From positions 1 to 64,000 of the forward strand of contig NZ_JAFKIC010000112.1 of the NCBI RefSeq assembly GCF_017306585.1: 64,000 nt of DNA, in the 5' to 3' direction. The notes under the pieces are model-generated. The model saw nothing but the letters and a program-made list of their open reading frames with translations. It was not told where the DNA came from and did not search any database. Within the stretch, counting starts at the first letter, position 1, and each line of letters begins with the position of its first letter. Source of the stretch: Mesorhizobium sp. (GTDB lineage: Bacteria; Pseudomonadota; Alphaproteobacteria; Rhizobiales; Rhizobiaceae). A program made the position numbers and the translations under genes. Positions 36,349 to 45,946 of the stretch are shown one piece after another.

Positions 36349-38682
36349 ATGAACCGGCAACGGGCAACGAGGTCATACAGCGTTGCGGCAATCCTGATTC
36401 TGTCTGTTTTCCTGCTCGCGCCGGCCGGCCTCGCCCTCGCCGCGCAACCGGCCGGCCATGCCTCGGGCATGGGCGGCTCGGCTGAAGGGCTGTTCGTCGC
36501 CGAGATCGTGCTTCTGCTCCTGGTCGGACGCGGCCTGGGCGAGGTTTTCCAGCGCTACGGCCAGCCGGCCATCATGGGCCAGCTCATCGGCGGCATCCTG
36601 CTCGGCCCCTCGCTGTTCGGCCTGATATGGCCTGAAGCCCAGCACCTGATCTTCTCCACCGACCCGGCGCAGAAGAGCATGATCGACGCCGTCTCGCAGC
36701 TCGGCATCCTGCTGCTTCTGCTGCTGACCGGCATGGAGACGGATCTGCGCCTCGTGCGCCGCGTCGGAGCCGCCTGCTTCTCGATCTCGATCACCGGTGT
36801 CGTGGTGCCCTTCGTCCTCGGCTTCGTGCTGGCGCAGGCCCTGCCCGCTTCGCTGCTGCCCGACCCGAGCCAGCGCATCGTCGCCGGGCTGTTCCTCGGC
36901 ACGGCGCTGTCGATCTCCTCGGTCAAGATCGTCGCCATGGTGGTGCGCGAGATGAATTTCATGCGCCGCAACCTCGGCCAGATCATCATCTCGTCGGCCA
37001 TCATCGAGGATACGATCGGCTGGCTGATCATCGCCGTCACCTTCGGCATCGCCACCAATGGCAGCCTGCAGGTGCTGCCGCTCATCCTCACCGTGGCCGA
37101 GGTGGCGCTGTTCATGGTGTTCTCCTTCACCATCGGCCGCCGCCTCGTCTTCACGCTGATCCGCTGGAGCAATGATTCCTTCCGCAGCGAATATGCCGTC
37201 ATCACGGTCATCCTGATCATCATGGGCGTGATGGCGCTGATCACCAACCTGATCGGCGTCCACACCGTGCTTGGCGCCTTCGTCGCCGGCATACTGGTCG
37301 GGGAATCGCCGATCCTGTCCGACCATATAGAGAGCCAGCTGCGCGGCATCATCACGGCGCTGTTCATGCCCGTGTTCTTCGGCATGGCGGGCCTCTCCGC
37401 CGATCTTACCGTGCTTGCCGACCCGAAGCTGGCGCTGCTGACGCTGGCGCTGGTGGCGATCGCCAGCGTGGGCAAGTTCGGCGGCGCGTTTCTCGGCGGC
37501 CGCTTCGCCGGCATGTCGCTGAAGGAGGCCACCGCCGTCGGCAGCGCCATGAACGCGCGCGGCTCGACCGAGGTCATCGTCGCCTCGATCGGCCTGTCGA
37601 TGAACATCCTGTCGCACAACCTGTTCACGATGATCGTCACCATGGCCGTCATCACCACGCTCGCCATGCCGCCCATGCTGCGCTGGGCGCTCGGTCGCCT
37701 GCCGGTCGACAATGCGGAGAAGCAGCGCGTCGACCGTGAAATTCTCGACGAGCGCGGCTTCGTTTCCAAGCTGGAACGCCTGCTGCTGGTCGTCGACGAC
37801 AGCCCGGCCGGGAAGTTCACGGCCTATCTTGCCGGGCTGGTCGGCGGTGGCGGCGGCATGCCCACCACGCTGTTGCATCTCAGGGACGGCAAGCTTGCCG
37901 GGCCGGGCGGCGACAAAGGTCCGGAGCGAACGTCAAGGGAGGTCAGGAAGGGCGCCGCCAGAAGCGCCAGGGCCGTCAGCAAGGCCGAGGACACGCTGGT
38001 CGACAAGGTCCATCTCACCGCCCGCACCGAGCTTGTGGCGAGCGCCGAAACCATCGCCGCAGAGGCGCGCAAGGGTTATGGGCTTCTGCTGACCGGGCTG
38101 GAGAACGCACTGACCGACAAAGGCGCCTTCAGCCCCACCCTGAACGAGATCAGCAGCGGCTTCGATGGCCCGCTGTGCCTGGTGCTGAACGGCGCCAAAT
38201 CGGCGGGAAAGATGCCGGTGCTGCGCGCCGGCGCCACCATCCTCATTCCGGTCAACGGCACCGAGGTCGCGCGCCGCGCCGCCGACTTCGCGCTGGCGCT
38301 GGCGCGGCCGCACCGGGCTCGCGTCAAGGTTCTCTATGTCTCGCAAGGCAGGCAAGGGAGCCGGCCTGGCTCGGTCTCGCATCGCCGCGAGGAGGCCGTG
38401 TTGAAGGACATAGCCGATATCGCCGACCGCTACGGCGTTTCCATCGAAACCGCGATCCGAACCCGCGCCACGCCGGACAGGGCGATCGCCAGGGAGGTGA
38501 CGAAAGGTGCTGCAATGGTGGTGATGGGCGTCACCCAGCGGCCGGGCGAAGAGCTGTTCTTCGGCGATACGGCGACAGCCGTGCTGGCGGTCGTCGCCTG
38601 CCCGGTCGTGCTGCTCGCCAGCGAGCGCGTCAGGCGCGCTGGAGCCGACACCGAAGAGACGGCAACAGAGATCGGTGCCTGA
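36349..38682 (+). CDS. Kef-type (CPA2) cation/proton antiporter with USP-like tail
   Basis: A 777-residue inner-membrane antiporter. A signal-like hydrophobic start (from ATG 36349, MNRQRATRSYS, preceded by GAGGGA) is followed by the Na+/H+ exchanger domain (about 45-430; QPAIMGQLIGGILLGPSLFG, LLLLTGMETDLRLVRR, HTVLGAFVAGILVGESPILS). After a charged linker the last 160 residues resemble a universal stress protein domain, ending with the nucleotide loop GVTQRPGEELFFGDTATAVL. It likely exchanges K+ or Na+ for protons. No KefF/KefG or TrkA-N domain is seen. Confidence 0.88.
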   Translation: MNRQRATRSYSVAAILILSVFLLAPAGLALAAQPAGHASGMGGSAEGLFVAEIVLLLLVGRGLGEVFQRYGQPAIMGQLIGGILLGPSLFGLIWPEAQHLIFSTDPAQKSMIDAVSQLGILLLLLLTGMETDLRLVRRVGAACFSISITGVVVPFVLGFVLAQALPASLLPDPSQRIVAGLFLGTALSISSVKIVAMVVREMNFMRRNLGQIIISSAIIEDTIGWLIIAVTFGIATNGSLQVLPLILTVAEVALFMVFSFTIGRRLVFTLIRWSNDSFRSEYAVITVILIIMGVMALITNLIGVHTVLGAFVAGILVGESPILSDHIESQLRGIITALFMPVFFGMAGLSADLTVLADPKLALLTLALVAIASVGKFGGAFLGGRFAGMSLKEATAVGSAMNARGSTEVIVASIGLSMNILSHNLFTMIVTMAVITTLAMPPMLRWALGRLPVDNAEKQRVDREILDERGFVSKLERLLLVVDDSPAGKFTAYLAGLVGGGGGMPTTLLHLRDGKLAGPGGDKGPERTSREVRKGAARSARAVSKAEDTLVDKVHLTARTELVASAETIAAEARKGYGLLLTGLENALTDKGAFSPTLNEISSGFDGPLCLVLNGAKSAGKMPVLRAGATILIPVNGTEVARRAADFALALARPHRARVKVLYVSQGRQGSRPGSVSHRREEAVLKDIADIADRYGVSIETAIRTRATPDRAIAREVTKGAAMVVMGVTQRPGEELFFGDTATAVLAVVACPVVLLASERVRRAGADTEETATEIGA

Positions 38683-38696
38683 TCCAACGGGGGCCT

Positions 38697-38800
38697 AGAG
38701 CAATTCCAGGAAAAGTGTGAAACGGTTTTCCGTCCGGAATTGCGTAAAAACAAAGAGTTAGAGCGGTTCGGCGATTCCATCAAACGCTGAACCGCTCTAG
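38697..38800. repeat. Rhizobial intergenic palindromic element
   Basis: Two inverted repeats in tandem: GCAATTCC/GGAATTGC (38700-38707 and 38736-38743) and TAGAGCGGTTC/GAACCGCTCTA (38759-38769 and 38789-38799). I recognise this type of element as recurrent between rhizobial genes. The second stem can act as a bidirectional hairpin for the antiporter and for the small gene on the other strand, and its right arm provides that gene's TAG stop codon. Confidence 0.7.
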
Positions 38801-38940
38801 ATGCCGAAGAACTGCCGCCCGATCATGTAGCCTAACGCCACCACGACGAGCGGGAAAAGCGCCGGCGCGACCTTGCTCAAAAAGGAGCTCTGCTGTTCTT
38901 TCGCCGGCGTATAGCGTGCATTGCCGAGATTTTTGGTCAT
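38797..38940 (-). CDS. 47-residue single-span membrane protein
   Basis: A short gene: MTKNLGNARYTPAKEQQ, then SSFLSKVAPALF and a single hydrophobic span PLVVVALGYMIG, ending RQFFGI. Upstream, GAGGTAGGA precedes ATG 38940. The polar N-terminus and one C-terminal span suggest an inner-membrane peptide. The stop codon lies inside the palindromic repeat. I do not know a named family. Translation is well supported by start, ribosome site and composition; function is unknown. Confidence 0.65.
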   Translation of the reverse strand: MTKNLGNARYTPAKEQQSSFLSKVAPALFPLVVVALGYMIGRQFFGI

Positions 38941-39315
38941 TCCTACCTCTTGGCCGACCCCCGGGTCGACCATTTAATTAGTTATCGCTTATTAACAGCA
39001 TGGCCGAATTAACGGTTCGCAAAGAAATTCGATCGAATAGGCGACCATCGCGGTACGTTGCGGTTAACCGGCTACCCGGAAAATCACCGCACCCAAGGAA
39101 CCGAATGACCCGTCCCGGGGTTGTGGCGGTCGGGATACTATTCTTGTTCACCGAACCTGAGACAATACGGCCAGCTCGCGGGGTGCGAGGTCGTGCGGCC
39201 ATAGGAAAGCAATAAGGCCGATCTCCTGACGTCGTGAGAACCGGCAGGCGAAAGCCGATCCAGAACGCGAACCAACGGCTCCTAGTTCAAGAGACGCCAT
39301 CTTTCACGAGACGCC
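38941..39315. other. 375-bp gap upstream of the HWE kinase
   Basis: AT-rich stretch at 38970-39010 is the likely promoter of the 47-residue gene (minus strand). A 71-residue plus-strand frame (39000-39215) has no ribosome site or homology and is not called. GGAAC-N17-GGTT at 39097-39122 is one mismatch from the alphaproteobacterial stress-sigma (EcfG) promoter GGAAC-N16/17-CGTT; it could drive the HWE kinase gene but is weak evidence. Confidence 0.35.
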
Positions 39316-41208
39316 ATGCCGGAAACCAGCACCAAGACCTTGACCGATCGCGACCTCGCCTTCCTGTCGGGCGGTGGGGAGCTTGGCTGCCTGATCGCGG
39401 CCTTCGACTGGTCCGCCACGTCGATCGGGCCGATCAGCGGCTGGCCGCAGAGCCTGAAGACGGCGACCTCGCTGATCCTGCGCTCCAGGGTGCCGATCGT
39501 CATGCTGTGGGGCGAGGACGGCGTCATGATCTACAATGACGGTTATTCCGAATTCGCCGGCGGCCGCCATCCGAGATTGCTCGGCTCCAAGGTTCGCGAA
39601 GGCTGGCCGGAAGTGGCCGACTTCAACGACAACATCATGAAAGTCTGTCTGGGCAAGGGCGAAACGCTTGCCTATCGCGAGCAGGTGCTGACGCTCAACC
39701 GCACCGGCAAGCCCGAACAGGTCTGGCTCGATCTCGACTACTCGCCGGTGCTCGACGAAAGCGGTCAACCGGCCGGCGTCATCGCCATCGTCATCGAGAC
39801 CACCGACAAGGTTGCCGCCGAGCGCTGGCGCGCCAGCGAACGCGACCGCCAGCGCCAGATGTTCGAACAGGCGCCCGGCTTCATGGCCATGCTGTCGGGG
39901 CCGAACCACGTGTTCGAACTGACCAATGCCGCCTACATGCAGTTGGTCGGGCACCGCGACGTGATCGGCCTGCCCGTACGCCAGGCCCTGCCCGAAATCG
40001 AAGGCCAGGGATATTTCGAACTGCTCGACCGCGTCTTCACATCGGGAGAGGCCTTTATCGGCCACGCGCTGAAGGCCGAATTGCAACGCACGCCGGGCGC
40101 CCCGGTCGAGGATCGCTTCATCGACCTCGCCTACCAGCCGGTGCGCAACCCCGGCGGCGAGGTGATCGGTATCTTTGTCCAGGGCGTCGACGTCACCGAC
40201 CGTCTGGTCGCCGAACAGGCGCTGCGCCAGAGCGAGCGCCGGCTGCAGCTGTCGCAGAATGCCGCCGGCATCGCGGCGCTGGAGCTCGACATCGCAAGCG
40301 GCATCGTCGTCGGCTCCGAGGGGTTCTGGGATCTGTGGGGCCTGTCGCCCCGCGACAGCGTGCACATCAGCGTTCTGGAAGACATCGTCGTGGCGGAAGA
40401 CAAGGACGTGCGCTCCAACAGCGAGACGCGCAGGCAGGGCACCGCGGTACCCGCCGTCGAATACCGCATCCGCCGCGCCGACACCGGCGAGCTGCGCTGG
40501 CTGTCGCGACATATCGATTTCGTCTACGACGAGACCGGCAAGCCGGTCCAGATGTTCGGCGTCATGCAGGACGTCACCGACCGCCGCGAGGCGCAGGCGC
40601 GGCAGGAACTGCTGACCCACGAACTCGAGCACCGCATAAAGAACATATTGGCGATGGTCTCCGCCATCGCCTCGCAGACCTTGCGCAACAGCACCGACAT
40701 CGCCGCGGCGAGCGCCACCTTCACCGAACGCCTGCGGGCGCTCGCCAACGCGCACGACATCTTGAACAAGACGCGCTGGACCAGCGCCTCGATCCGCGAA
40801 GTGGTCGACAACACCATCGCGACCTTTCCGGTCGAGCGCATAAAGGTCTCGGGACCGGCGCTGCCCATCAATCCCAAAATGGCGTTGACCCTGGCGCTTG
40901 CCGTCAACGAACTCGCAACGAACGCGTTGAAGTACGGCGCGCTGTCGACGCCGGATGGCAAGGTGACAATCGACTGGTCGCTGCGGCCTTCGGTCGAGCG
41001 GCCCGGCGAGGCGCGGCTCGTCTGGACCTGGCGCGAACGCGGCGGCCCGCCGGTGACGGCTCCCAGCCGGCGCGGCTTCGGCCGCTTCCTGATCGAGCGC
41101 GTGCTGGGCACGGATTTCGGCGGGTCTGTCGAGATCGACTACAATCCCGACGGCGTCGAATGCGTGTTGAACGCACCGGCACCCCAGTTGCCGACAGCGT
41201 CTTACTGA
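39316..41208 (+). CDS. HWE-family sensor histidine kinase with three PAS domains
   Basis: A 630-residue soluble kinase without membrane segments. Three PAS-like domains occupy about 30-165, 180-300 and 310-425. The dimerisation helix carries the phospho-acceptor in HELEHRIKNILAMV (His439). The HWE-type ATPase domain has the N-box LAVNELATNALKYGAL (Asn531) and the WRE of VWTWRERGGPPV (about 570-580). ATG 39316. HWE kinases are often light, redox or stress sensors; no LOV cysteine motif or chromophore site is obvious. The receiver gene 16 bp downstream is its probable partner. Confidence 0.92.
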   Translation: MPETSTKTLTDRDLAFLSGGGELGCLIAAFDWSATSIGPISGWPQSLKTATSLILRSRVPIVMLWGEDGVMIYNDGYSEFAGGRHPRLLGSKVREGWPEVADFNDNIMKVCLGKGETLAYREQVLTLNRTGKPEQVWLDLDYSPVLDESGQPAGVIAIVIETTDKVAAERWRASERDRQRQMFEQAPGFMAMLSGPNHVFELTNAAYMQLVGHRDVIGLPVRQALPEIEGQGYFELLDRVFTSGEAFIGHALKAELQRTPGAPVEDRFIDLAYQPVRNPGGEVIGIFVQGVDVTDRLVAEQALRQSERRLQLSQNAAGIAALELDIASGIVVGSEGFWDLWGLSPRDSVHISVLEDIVVAEDKDVRSNSETRRQGTAVPAVEYRIRRADTGELRWLSRHIDFVYDETGKPVQMFGVMQDVTDRREAQARQELLTHELEHRIKNILAMVSAIASQTLRNSTDIAAASATFTERLRALANAHDILNKTRWTSASIREVVDNTIATFPVERIKVSGPALPINPKMALTLALAVNELATNALKYGALSTPDGKVTIDWSLRPSVERPGEARLVWTWRERGGPPVTAPSRRGFGRFLIERVLGTDFGGSVEIDYNPDGVECVLNAPAPQLPTASY

Positions 41209-41224
41209 CTACATAGAGCGTGTC

Positions 41225-41593
41225 ATGAGTACTCAGCCTCCCGTCACAGTCCTCGTCGTCGAAGACGAGGCATTTCTGTTGTACGCAATCGCCGATGATC
41301 TGCGTGAGGCGGGGTTCGGCGTGCTGGAGGCCAGCAACGCCGACCAGGCTATCCACCTGCTGGAGACCCACAAGGACATCGCGATCCTGTTCACCGATAT
41401 CGACATGCCCGGCTCCATGGACGGGCTGCGCCTGTCGGCGGCCGTGCGCGACCGCTGGCCGCCGGTCAAGATCATCATCACCTCGGGCAAGCAGCAGCCG
41501 GCCCGGGATGCGATGCCGAACGGCGGCGTCTTCCTGCCCAAGCCCTACGCCCCGGCAGCCGTGGCCGCCACCATTCACGGCCTGCTGGGCTGA
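41225..41593 (+). CDS. Single-domain response regulator
   Basis: A 122-residue receiver domain without an output domain. Acidic pocket VVEDE at the N-terminus, phospho-acceptor Asp in FTDIDMPGSMDGL, the Thr/Ser position in IITSG and the conserved Lys in LPKPYAP. It lies 16 bp after the HWE kinase gene and is probably co-transcribed as its partner; output would be by protein interaction or phosphotransfer. Confidence 0.92.
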   Translation: MSTQPPVTVLVVEDEAFLLYAIADDLREAGFGVLEASNADQAIHLLETHKDIAILFTDIDMPGSMDGLRLSAAVRDRWPPVKIIITSGKQQPARDAMPNGGVFLPKPYAPAAVAATIHGLLG

Positions 41594-41609
41594 ACTGCGG
41601 TCATCTGCG

Positions 41610-42491
41610 TCACTTGTCGCTGTTCTCGAAGGCGCCGATGCCTTGCGCGATCAGGTTGGTGGCCATGACCAGCGAAATGATCGCGGCCGAATTGAACACC
41701 ACCACCCACCATTTGCCGCCGGTGAGAAAACCGTAGCCGTCGGCGATCGCCAGTCCCCAGTCGGCCGAGGGCGGCTGGATGCCAAGGCCGAGGAAGCTCA
41801 AGGTCGCGATCGAGAAGAAGGCGTAGCCGAGCCTTGTGATCAGCTCGATCAGGATCGTCTCGCGCACATTGGGCAGGATCTCCAGGAACATGATCGCCAG
41901 CCGTCCCTCGCCCGCCAGCCTTGCGGCGCTGACATAGTCGCGCTCGCGCTGCTCGCGCGCCGCCGTGCGCACGGTGCGCGCCACCAGCGGCGCGTAGGCG
42001 AGCGCGATCACCGCGATGACGGTGAGGTTGGACGGGCCGACCGCCACCAGCGCCATCGTCACCAGCACGATGAAGGGCAGCGACATGACGGCGTCGAGTA
42101 GCCGCGCGCCGACCGCGTCGACCACGCCACCAAACGTGCCGAGCACAAGGCCGATGACGCTGCCGGCTGTGACGCCGGCCAGCGTCGCCAGCGGCGCCAC
42201 CAGCAGGATGTCACGCGAGCCGACGACGATGCGCGAAAGCACGTCGCGGCCGAGCTGGTCGGTGCCGAACCAGTGCACCGCGTCGGGCGGCGTCATCATG
42301 GAGAGGAAGTCCTCCGCATAGGGGTCGAACGGCACGAATTGCGAGCCGAACACCGCGCAGGCGATCCAGAACAGCAGCACCGCCGAACCGATCACGGTCG
42401 ATGGCGCGAGGTCAGGCAGGAAGCCGCGCAACCTGCCGGCCAGGGAGAGCCTGATGTCGCCGCGCATGGGAGATTGCGCCAGATCGGTCAT
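41610..42491 (-). CDS. Peptide/opine-type ABC transporter permease (DppC family)
   Basis: A 293-residue inner-membrane permease with the family N-terminal segment GTDQLGRDVLSRIVVGSRDI and the ATPase-contact loop EQRERDYVSAARLAGEGRLAIM, six hydrophobic spans. Starts at ATG 42491, overlapping the end of the DppB-like gene by four bases. Longer upstream frames are shadows of the DppB gene. Last gene of the monooxygenase/DUF427/binding-protein/permease operon, convergent with the receiver gene. Confidence 0.92.
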   Translation of the reverse strand: MTDLAQSPMRGDIRLSLAGRLRGFLPDLAPSTVIGSAVLLFWIACAVFGSQFVPFDPYAEDFLSMMTPPDAVHWFGTDQLGRDVLSRIVVGSRDILLVAPLATLAGVTAGSVIGLVLGTFGGVVDAVGARLLDAVMSLPFIVLVTMALVAVGPSNLTVIAVIALAYAPLVARTVRTAAREQRERDYVSAARLAGEGRLAIMFLEILPNVRETILIELITRLGYAFFSIATLSFLGLGIQPPSADWGLAIADGYGFLTGGKWWVVVFNSAAIISLVMATNLIAQGIGAFENSDK

Positions 42492-43462
42492 GGCGCGCTC
42501 CGCCGCCGCTGGCGCGGGTCGAGCAGCGCTTGCAGGAGGTCGCCGATCGCCGCGGTCGAGACGAAGATGGTGGCCATTACCAGCACGCCGGCCTCCAGCA
42601 TCGGAAAGTCGCGCGCCTTGGCCGCACTCAGCACCAGATTGCCGAGGCCCTGTATGCCGAACAGCGCCTCGATGACCACCAGCCCGCCGAGCAGGAAGCC
42701 GCTTTGCGTGGCGATGACGGCGACCGTCGGCACCAGCGCGTTGCGCAGCACATGCTTGAACAGCACCTGCGCCGGGCTCAGCCCCTTCAGGATCGCGGTG
42801 CGCGTATAATCGGCCGCGCGCGCTTCGATCACCCCGGCCCGCGTCATGCGAGCGACATAGCCGATGAGATTCAGCACCAGCGGCAGCGCCGGCAGGATGA
42901 GATAGTAGCTGGTCGTCCAGAACCCGGCCGCCTGCGGCGCCGCGCCCGTGATCGGAAACCAGGCCAGCCAGAGGCCGAACACCATCAGCAGCAAGAGGCC
43001 GGAGACGAAATCCGGCACGATCGAGAGCGAAACGCCGGTGAGCACGATCAGCCGGTCGAAGAGGCTGCCGGCGCGCAGGCCCGCGACGACGCCGGCGCCG
43101 ATGCCGATCGGCACCAGGAACAACAGGACGACGCCAGCAAGGGCGGCGGAATTCCTGATGCTCTCCAGCACGAAAGGCGCCACCGGCGCACGCATCGACA
43201 GCGAGTCGCCGAAGTCGCCCGTGATCGCCTTGCCGAACCAGTGCCAGTACTGCACGAGAACAGGCTGGTCGGTGCCGAGCTTGCGGTTCAATTCGGCCAC
43301 CGCCTGCGCGTCGGCGAACGGCCCGAGCATGACGCGGCCGACATCGCCGGGCAGTACCTGCCCGGCGAGAAAGACCAGCGCGCTGACCAGCCACAGCGTA
43401 AGCAGCAGCGAGCTCGCTCGAACCACCAGGGGCCGGACAATCGCTATCCCCGCGATGCTCAC
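42488..43462 (-). CDS. Peptide/opine-type ABC transporter permease (DppB family)
   Basis: A 324-residue permease with the DppB family N-terminus (VVRASSLLLTLWLVSALVFL), LNRKLGTDQPVLVQYWHW (periplasmic segment) and the loop ARAADYTRTAILKGLSPAQV that contacts the ATPase. Six hydrophobic spans. ATG 43462 overlaps the binding-protein gene by four bases, indicating translational coupling. Partner of DppC above; the ATPase is encoded divergently at 47494. Confidence 0.92.
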   Translation of the reverse strand: MSIAGIAIVRPLVVRASSLLLTLWLVSALVFLAGQVLPGDVGRVMLGPFADAQAVAELNRKLGTDQPVLVQYWHWFGKAITGDFGDSLSMRAPVAPFVLESIRNSAALAGVVLLFLVPIGIGAGVVAGLRAGSLFDRLIVLTGVSLSIVPDFVSGLLLLMVFGLWLAWFPITGAAPQAAGFWTTSYYLILPALPLVLNLIGYVARMTRAGVIEARAADYTRTAILKGLSPAQVLFKHVLRNALVPTVAVIATQSGFLLGGLVVIEALFGIQGLGNLVLSAAKARDFPMLEAGVLVMATIFVSTAAIGDLLQALLDPRQRRRSAP

Positions 43463-45114
43463 ACGAACGACACCTTGTCGAGCAGCAAATGCGAGATCGC
43501 GGTGAAGCGCACGCCTTCGACCTTCGACGAAACGATGCGGCTGTACTGCGAGAAATAGCCGATGATCAGCGGCGTCTCGTCGAGCAGCAGCGTCTGGATC
43601 TTGCCGGCCGCCACACGCTGTGCCTGCAGGTCTCGCGCCTTGCCGTAGTCGATCAGCAGCGCGTCATAGTCCGGATTGTTGAAATGCGCCGCGTTCCAGG
43701 CGCCCGAACTCTTCAGCGTCGCGTTGAGGAAGATGTCGGGCGTGCCCCGATGGCCGAAATCGGTGATGCCGAGGTTGGAATCGAGCCATGGCGAGGAGCC
43801 GAAGGTCGCCGAGCCGTAATAGGCATCCTGCGGCAATACGTTGAGCTTGATGTCGATGCCAGCCTTCTTGGCGAAGTTCTGGATCAGCACGGCATAATCG
43901 GGAATGTCGTAGGCCCGCTCGGTGGTCAGCGTCACCTGGAAACCGTTCGGCACGCCGGCCTCGCCGAGCAGCCGCTTGGCCTCCTCGATATCCTGTTTGC
44001 GCTGCGGCACCGACGGGTCGGCCGACGGAAAGATCGGCGCGAACGGCGTATCGTTGCCGACGATGGCGCGGCCCTTGAGCAGGCCTTTCACCACCGCCTC
44101 GCGGTCGATGGTCAGCGCCAGCGCGCGGCGGATGCGCTTGTCGGTGAACGGCGCCTGGTCGGTTCTCAGATGCACCTGGTCGTGCGAGCTCGCCTGCACG
44201 CTGAGCAGCTTGAAGTTGGGATTGCCCTCGATCGCCAGTTCCAGGCGCGTGGTGCTGGGGATGACGTCGAGCTGGCCCGCCTGCAGCGCCAGCACCTGCG
44301 CCTGCTCGTCGTCGAAGAACTTGATCTCGACGCGGTCGGGCAGCGCCTTGTCGCCCCAGTACTCCTCATTGCGCACGAAGCTCGCGCCCTGCTTGGGACG
44401 GAAGGATTCGAACTTGAACGGGCCGGTGCCGATGAAATTCTTTTCGAAATCGCCGGCATAGTCGGCCGGCAGGATGACGGCGTTGAACACGTCGGACGAG
44501 ACATAGAACGGGAAATTGCTGTTGGGCTGGTCGAGGTCGAAGGCGACCGTCTCGTCGTCAACCAGCTTGGCGCCGCCCTTCGATAGGATGCCCTTGTAGG
44601 CCGACAGCGCGCCGGAGCCGGTGCTCGGATCGACAAGCCGCTCGAAGGTCGCGACCACATCCTTGGCGGTGACCGCGCGGCCGTCGTGGAATTTCACGCC
44701 GGGCCTCAGCTTGAAGGTCCAGCGGCTGGCCGTCTCGTCAGCCTCCCACGATAAGGCAAGCTTCGGCTGCAGCCCATCCTTGGGATCGTCGAGGATGAGA
44801 TATTCGCCGACCTGGCTGATCACGCCGATGCTGGCCGGATCGGTGACCGTCACCGGGTCGATCGCCTTGGTCGGCTGGCCGAGGCCGACGCGCACCGTGC
44901 CGCCGCCGGCACCGGCGGCGCGAGCAGTCCCCGGCGTGAACAGCCCTTGCGAGGCGGCAAAGCCGGTGAGGCCGAGGAGCGCGGCGTATTTCAGGAGATC
45001 GCGGCGCTTGAGGAAGCCCTGCGCATATTCATCGACGGCGACATTCCAGATGTCGCGGGACGGATTGCGGGGGGACTGGCCGCGCACGAGATCGATGTCG
45101 GAACGTTTCGTCAT
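43459..45114 (-). CDS. Peptide/opine-type ABC transporter binding protein
   Basis: A 551-residue extracellular solute-binding protein, family 5 (DppA/OppA). The N-terminus has a cytosolic-looking stretch and then KRRDLLKYAALLGLTGFAAS, a likely Tat signal. Family segments include WTFKLRPGVKFHDGRAVTAKDV and FTDKRIRRALALTIDREAVV. It follows the DUF427 gene by 48 bp. Together with a monooxygenase it could scavenge small organic N or S compounds rather than peptides (inference). Confidence 0.9.
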   Translation of the reverse strand: MTKRSDIDLVRGQSPRNPSRDIWNVAVDEYAQGFLKRRDLLKYAALLGLTGFAASQGLFTPGTARAAGAGGGTVRVGLGQPTKAIDPVTVTDPASIGVISQVGEYLILDDPKDGLQPKLALSWEADETASRWTFKLRPGVKFHDGRAVTAKDVVATFERLVDPSTGSGALSAYKGILSKGGAKLVDDETVAFDLDQPNSNFPFYVSSDVFNAVILPADYAGDFEKNFIGTGPFKFESFRPKQGASFVRNEEYWGDKALPDRVEIKFFDDEQAQVLALQAGQLDVIPSTTRLELAIEGNPNFKLLSVQASSHDQVHLRTDQAPFTDKRIRRALALTIDREAVVKGLLKGRAIVGNDTPFAPIFPSADPSVPQRKQDIEEAKRLLGEAGVPNGFQVTLTTERAYDIPDYAVLIQNFAKKAGIDIKLNVLPQDAYYGSATFGSSPWLDSNLGITDFGHRGTPDIFLNATLKSSGAWNAAHFNNPDYDALLIDYGKARDLQAQRVAAGKIQTLLLDETPLIIGYFSQYSRIVSSKVEGVRFTAISHLLLDKVSFV

Positions 45115-45162
45115 TGTCTGTCTCTCATGAAATGGGATTGGTGGAATGTGAGCGGGCCGCCG

Positions 45163-45936
45163 TCAGGCCGGTTGGCCGTCGAGGTGGATGCGGTCGACCG
45201 CTTGCGGATAGAAGGCGATCAGGCCCTTGATCTTGGCCACTTCGTCGATCGGCTCGCGGTAGCTCCAGGCGATATCGGGGCGGATCGAACCGTCCTTCAG
45301 GATGCCGGACCAGTAGGAGGCGATGCCCTTGTAGGGACATCGCGTCGTGGAAACCGAGGCCGCCAGCCGGTCGAACCGGATATCCTCGGCGGGCAGGTAG
45401 AAACGCGTCGGCAGATGGGTTTCGAACAGCAGCACCGGGCGGTGGCTGTCGGCGATGATCTCGCCATCGAACCAGACCTGCACGTGGCTGGCGCTTTGCA
45501 GCACATCGATGCGCGCATAGGGATCGCGGGCGTGGACGAAGACCTCCTCTTCCTCTTCGAACCATTGGTCGACCGCCTTCCAGGTGAAGGCGATGCGGCC
45601 GGCGAGCGGCGCGAGGTTTTCATCCGGCGGCGCCGTGAACGACCAGGCCGCGTTGGCGGCGCGCCTGTCGCCGCTGTCGATATCCCAATAGGCGGTCTCG
45701 CCGCCCACCGGATGCGGCTCGCGATGCGCGGACGGCTTCAGTACCGATGGATCGACCGAGGACGGCGGGAAGAAATAGATCGGCAGGAAATGGTTGGAGC
45801 GCAGCACCAGCACATTGCGGCTGTCGGCGATGGTGCGGCCGCCGGACTTGACGCGGATGCGCTTGGGACTGTGGAGCACGTTGACGAGGCGTGGAGCGGT
45901 GGCTTCGCGGGGCTGAAGGTTGGGCGCTGCGGTCAT
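45163..45936 (-). CDS. Protein with two DUF427 domains
   Basis: A 257-residue cytosolic protein with tandem DUF427 modules: first about 25-125 (KRIRVKSGGRTIADSRNVLV...ETAYWD) and second about 145-245 (RIDVLQSASHVQVWFDGEIIADS...CPYKGIASYWS). DUF427 is of unknown function. ATG 45936 has GAGGA upstream; the frame is open to 46005. It lies 10 bp after the LLM monooxygenase gene and 48 bp before the binding-protein gene, so it is an operon member. Confidence 0.85.
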   Translation of the reverse strand: MTAAPNLQPREATAPRLVNVLHSPKRIRVKSGGRTIADSRNVLVLRSNHFLPIYFFPPSSVDPSVLKPSAHREPHPVGGETAYWDIDSGDRRAANAAWSFTAPPDENLAPLAGRIAFTWKAVDQWFEEEEEVFVHARDPYARIDVLQSASHVQVWFDGEIIADSHRPVLLFETHLPTRFYLPAEDIRFDRLAASVSTTRCPYKGIASYWSGILKDGSIRPDIAWSYREPIDEVAKIKGLIAFYPQAVDRIHLDGQPA

Positions 45937-45946
45937 GGTCGGGTCC

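Noticed and set aside
39097-39122. EcfG-like promoter GGAAC-N17-GGTT
   Set aside because: One mismatch in the -10 element and over 190 bp from the kinase start; listed only within the gap entry.
42492-43394. N-terminal extension of the DppC frame
   Set aside because: It is the DppB gene in another frame; DppC has a family-type start at 42491.
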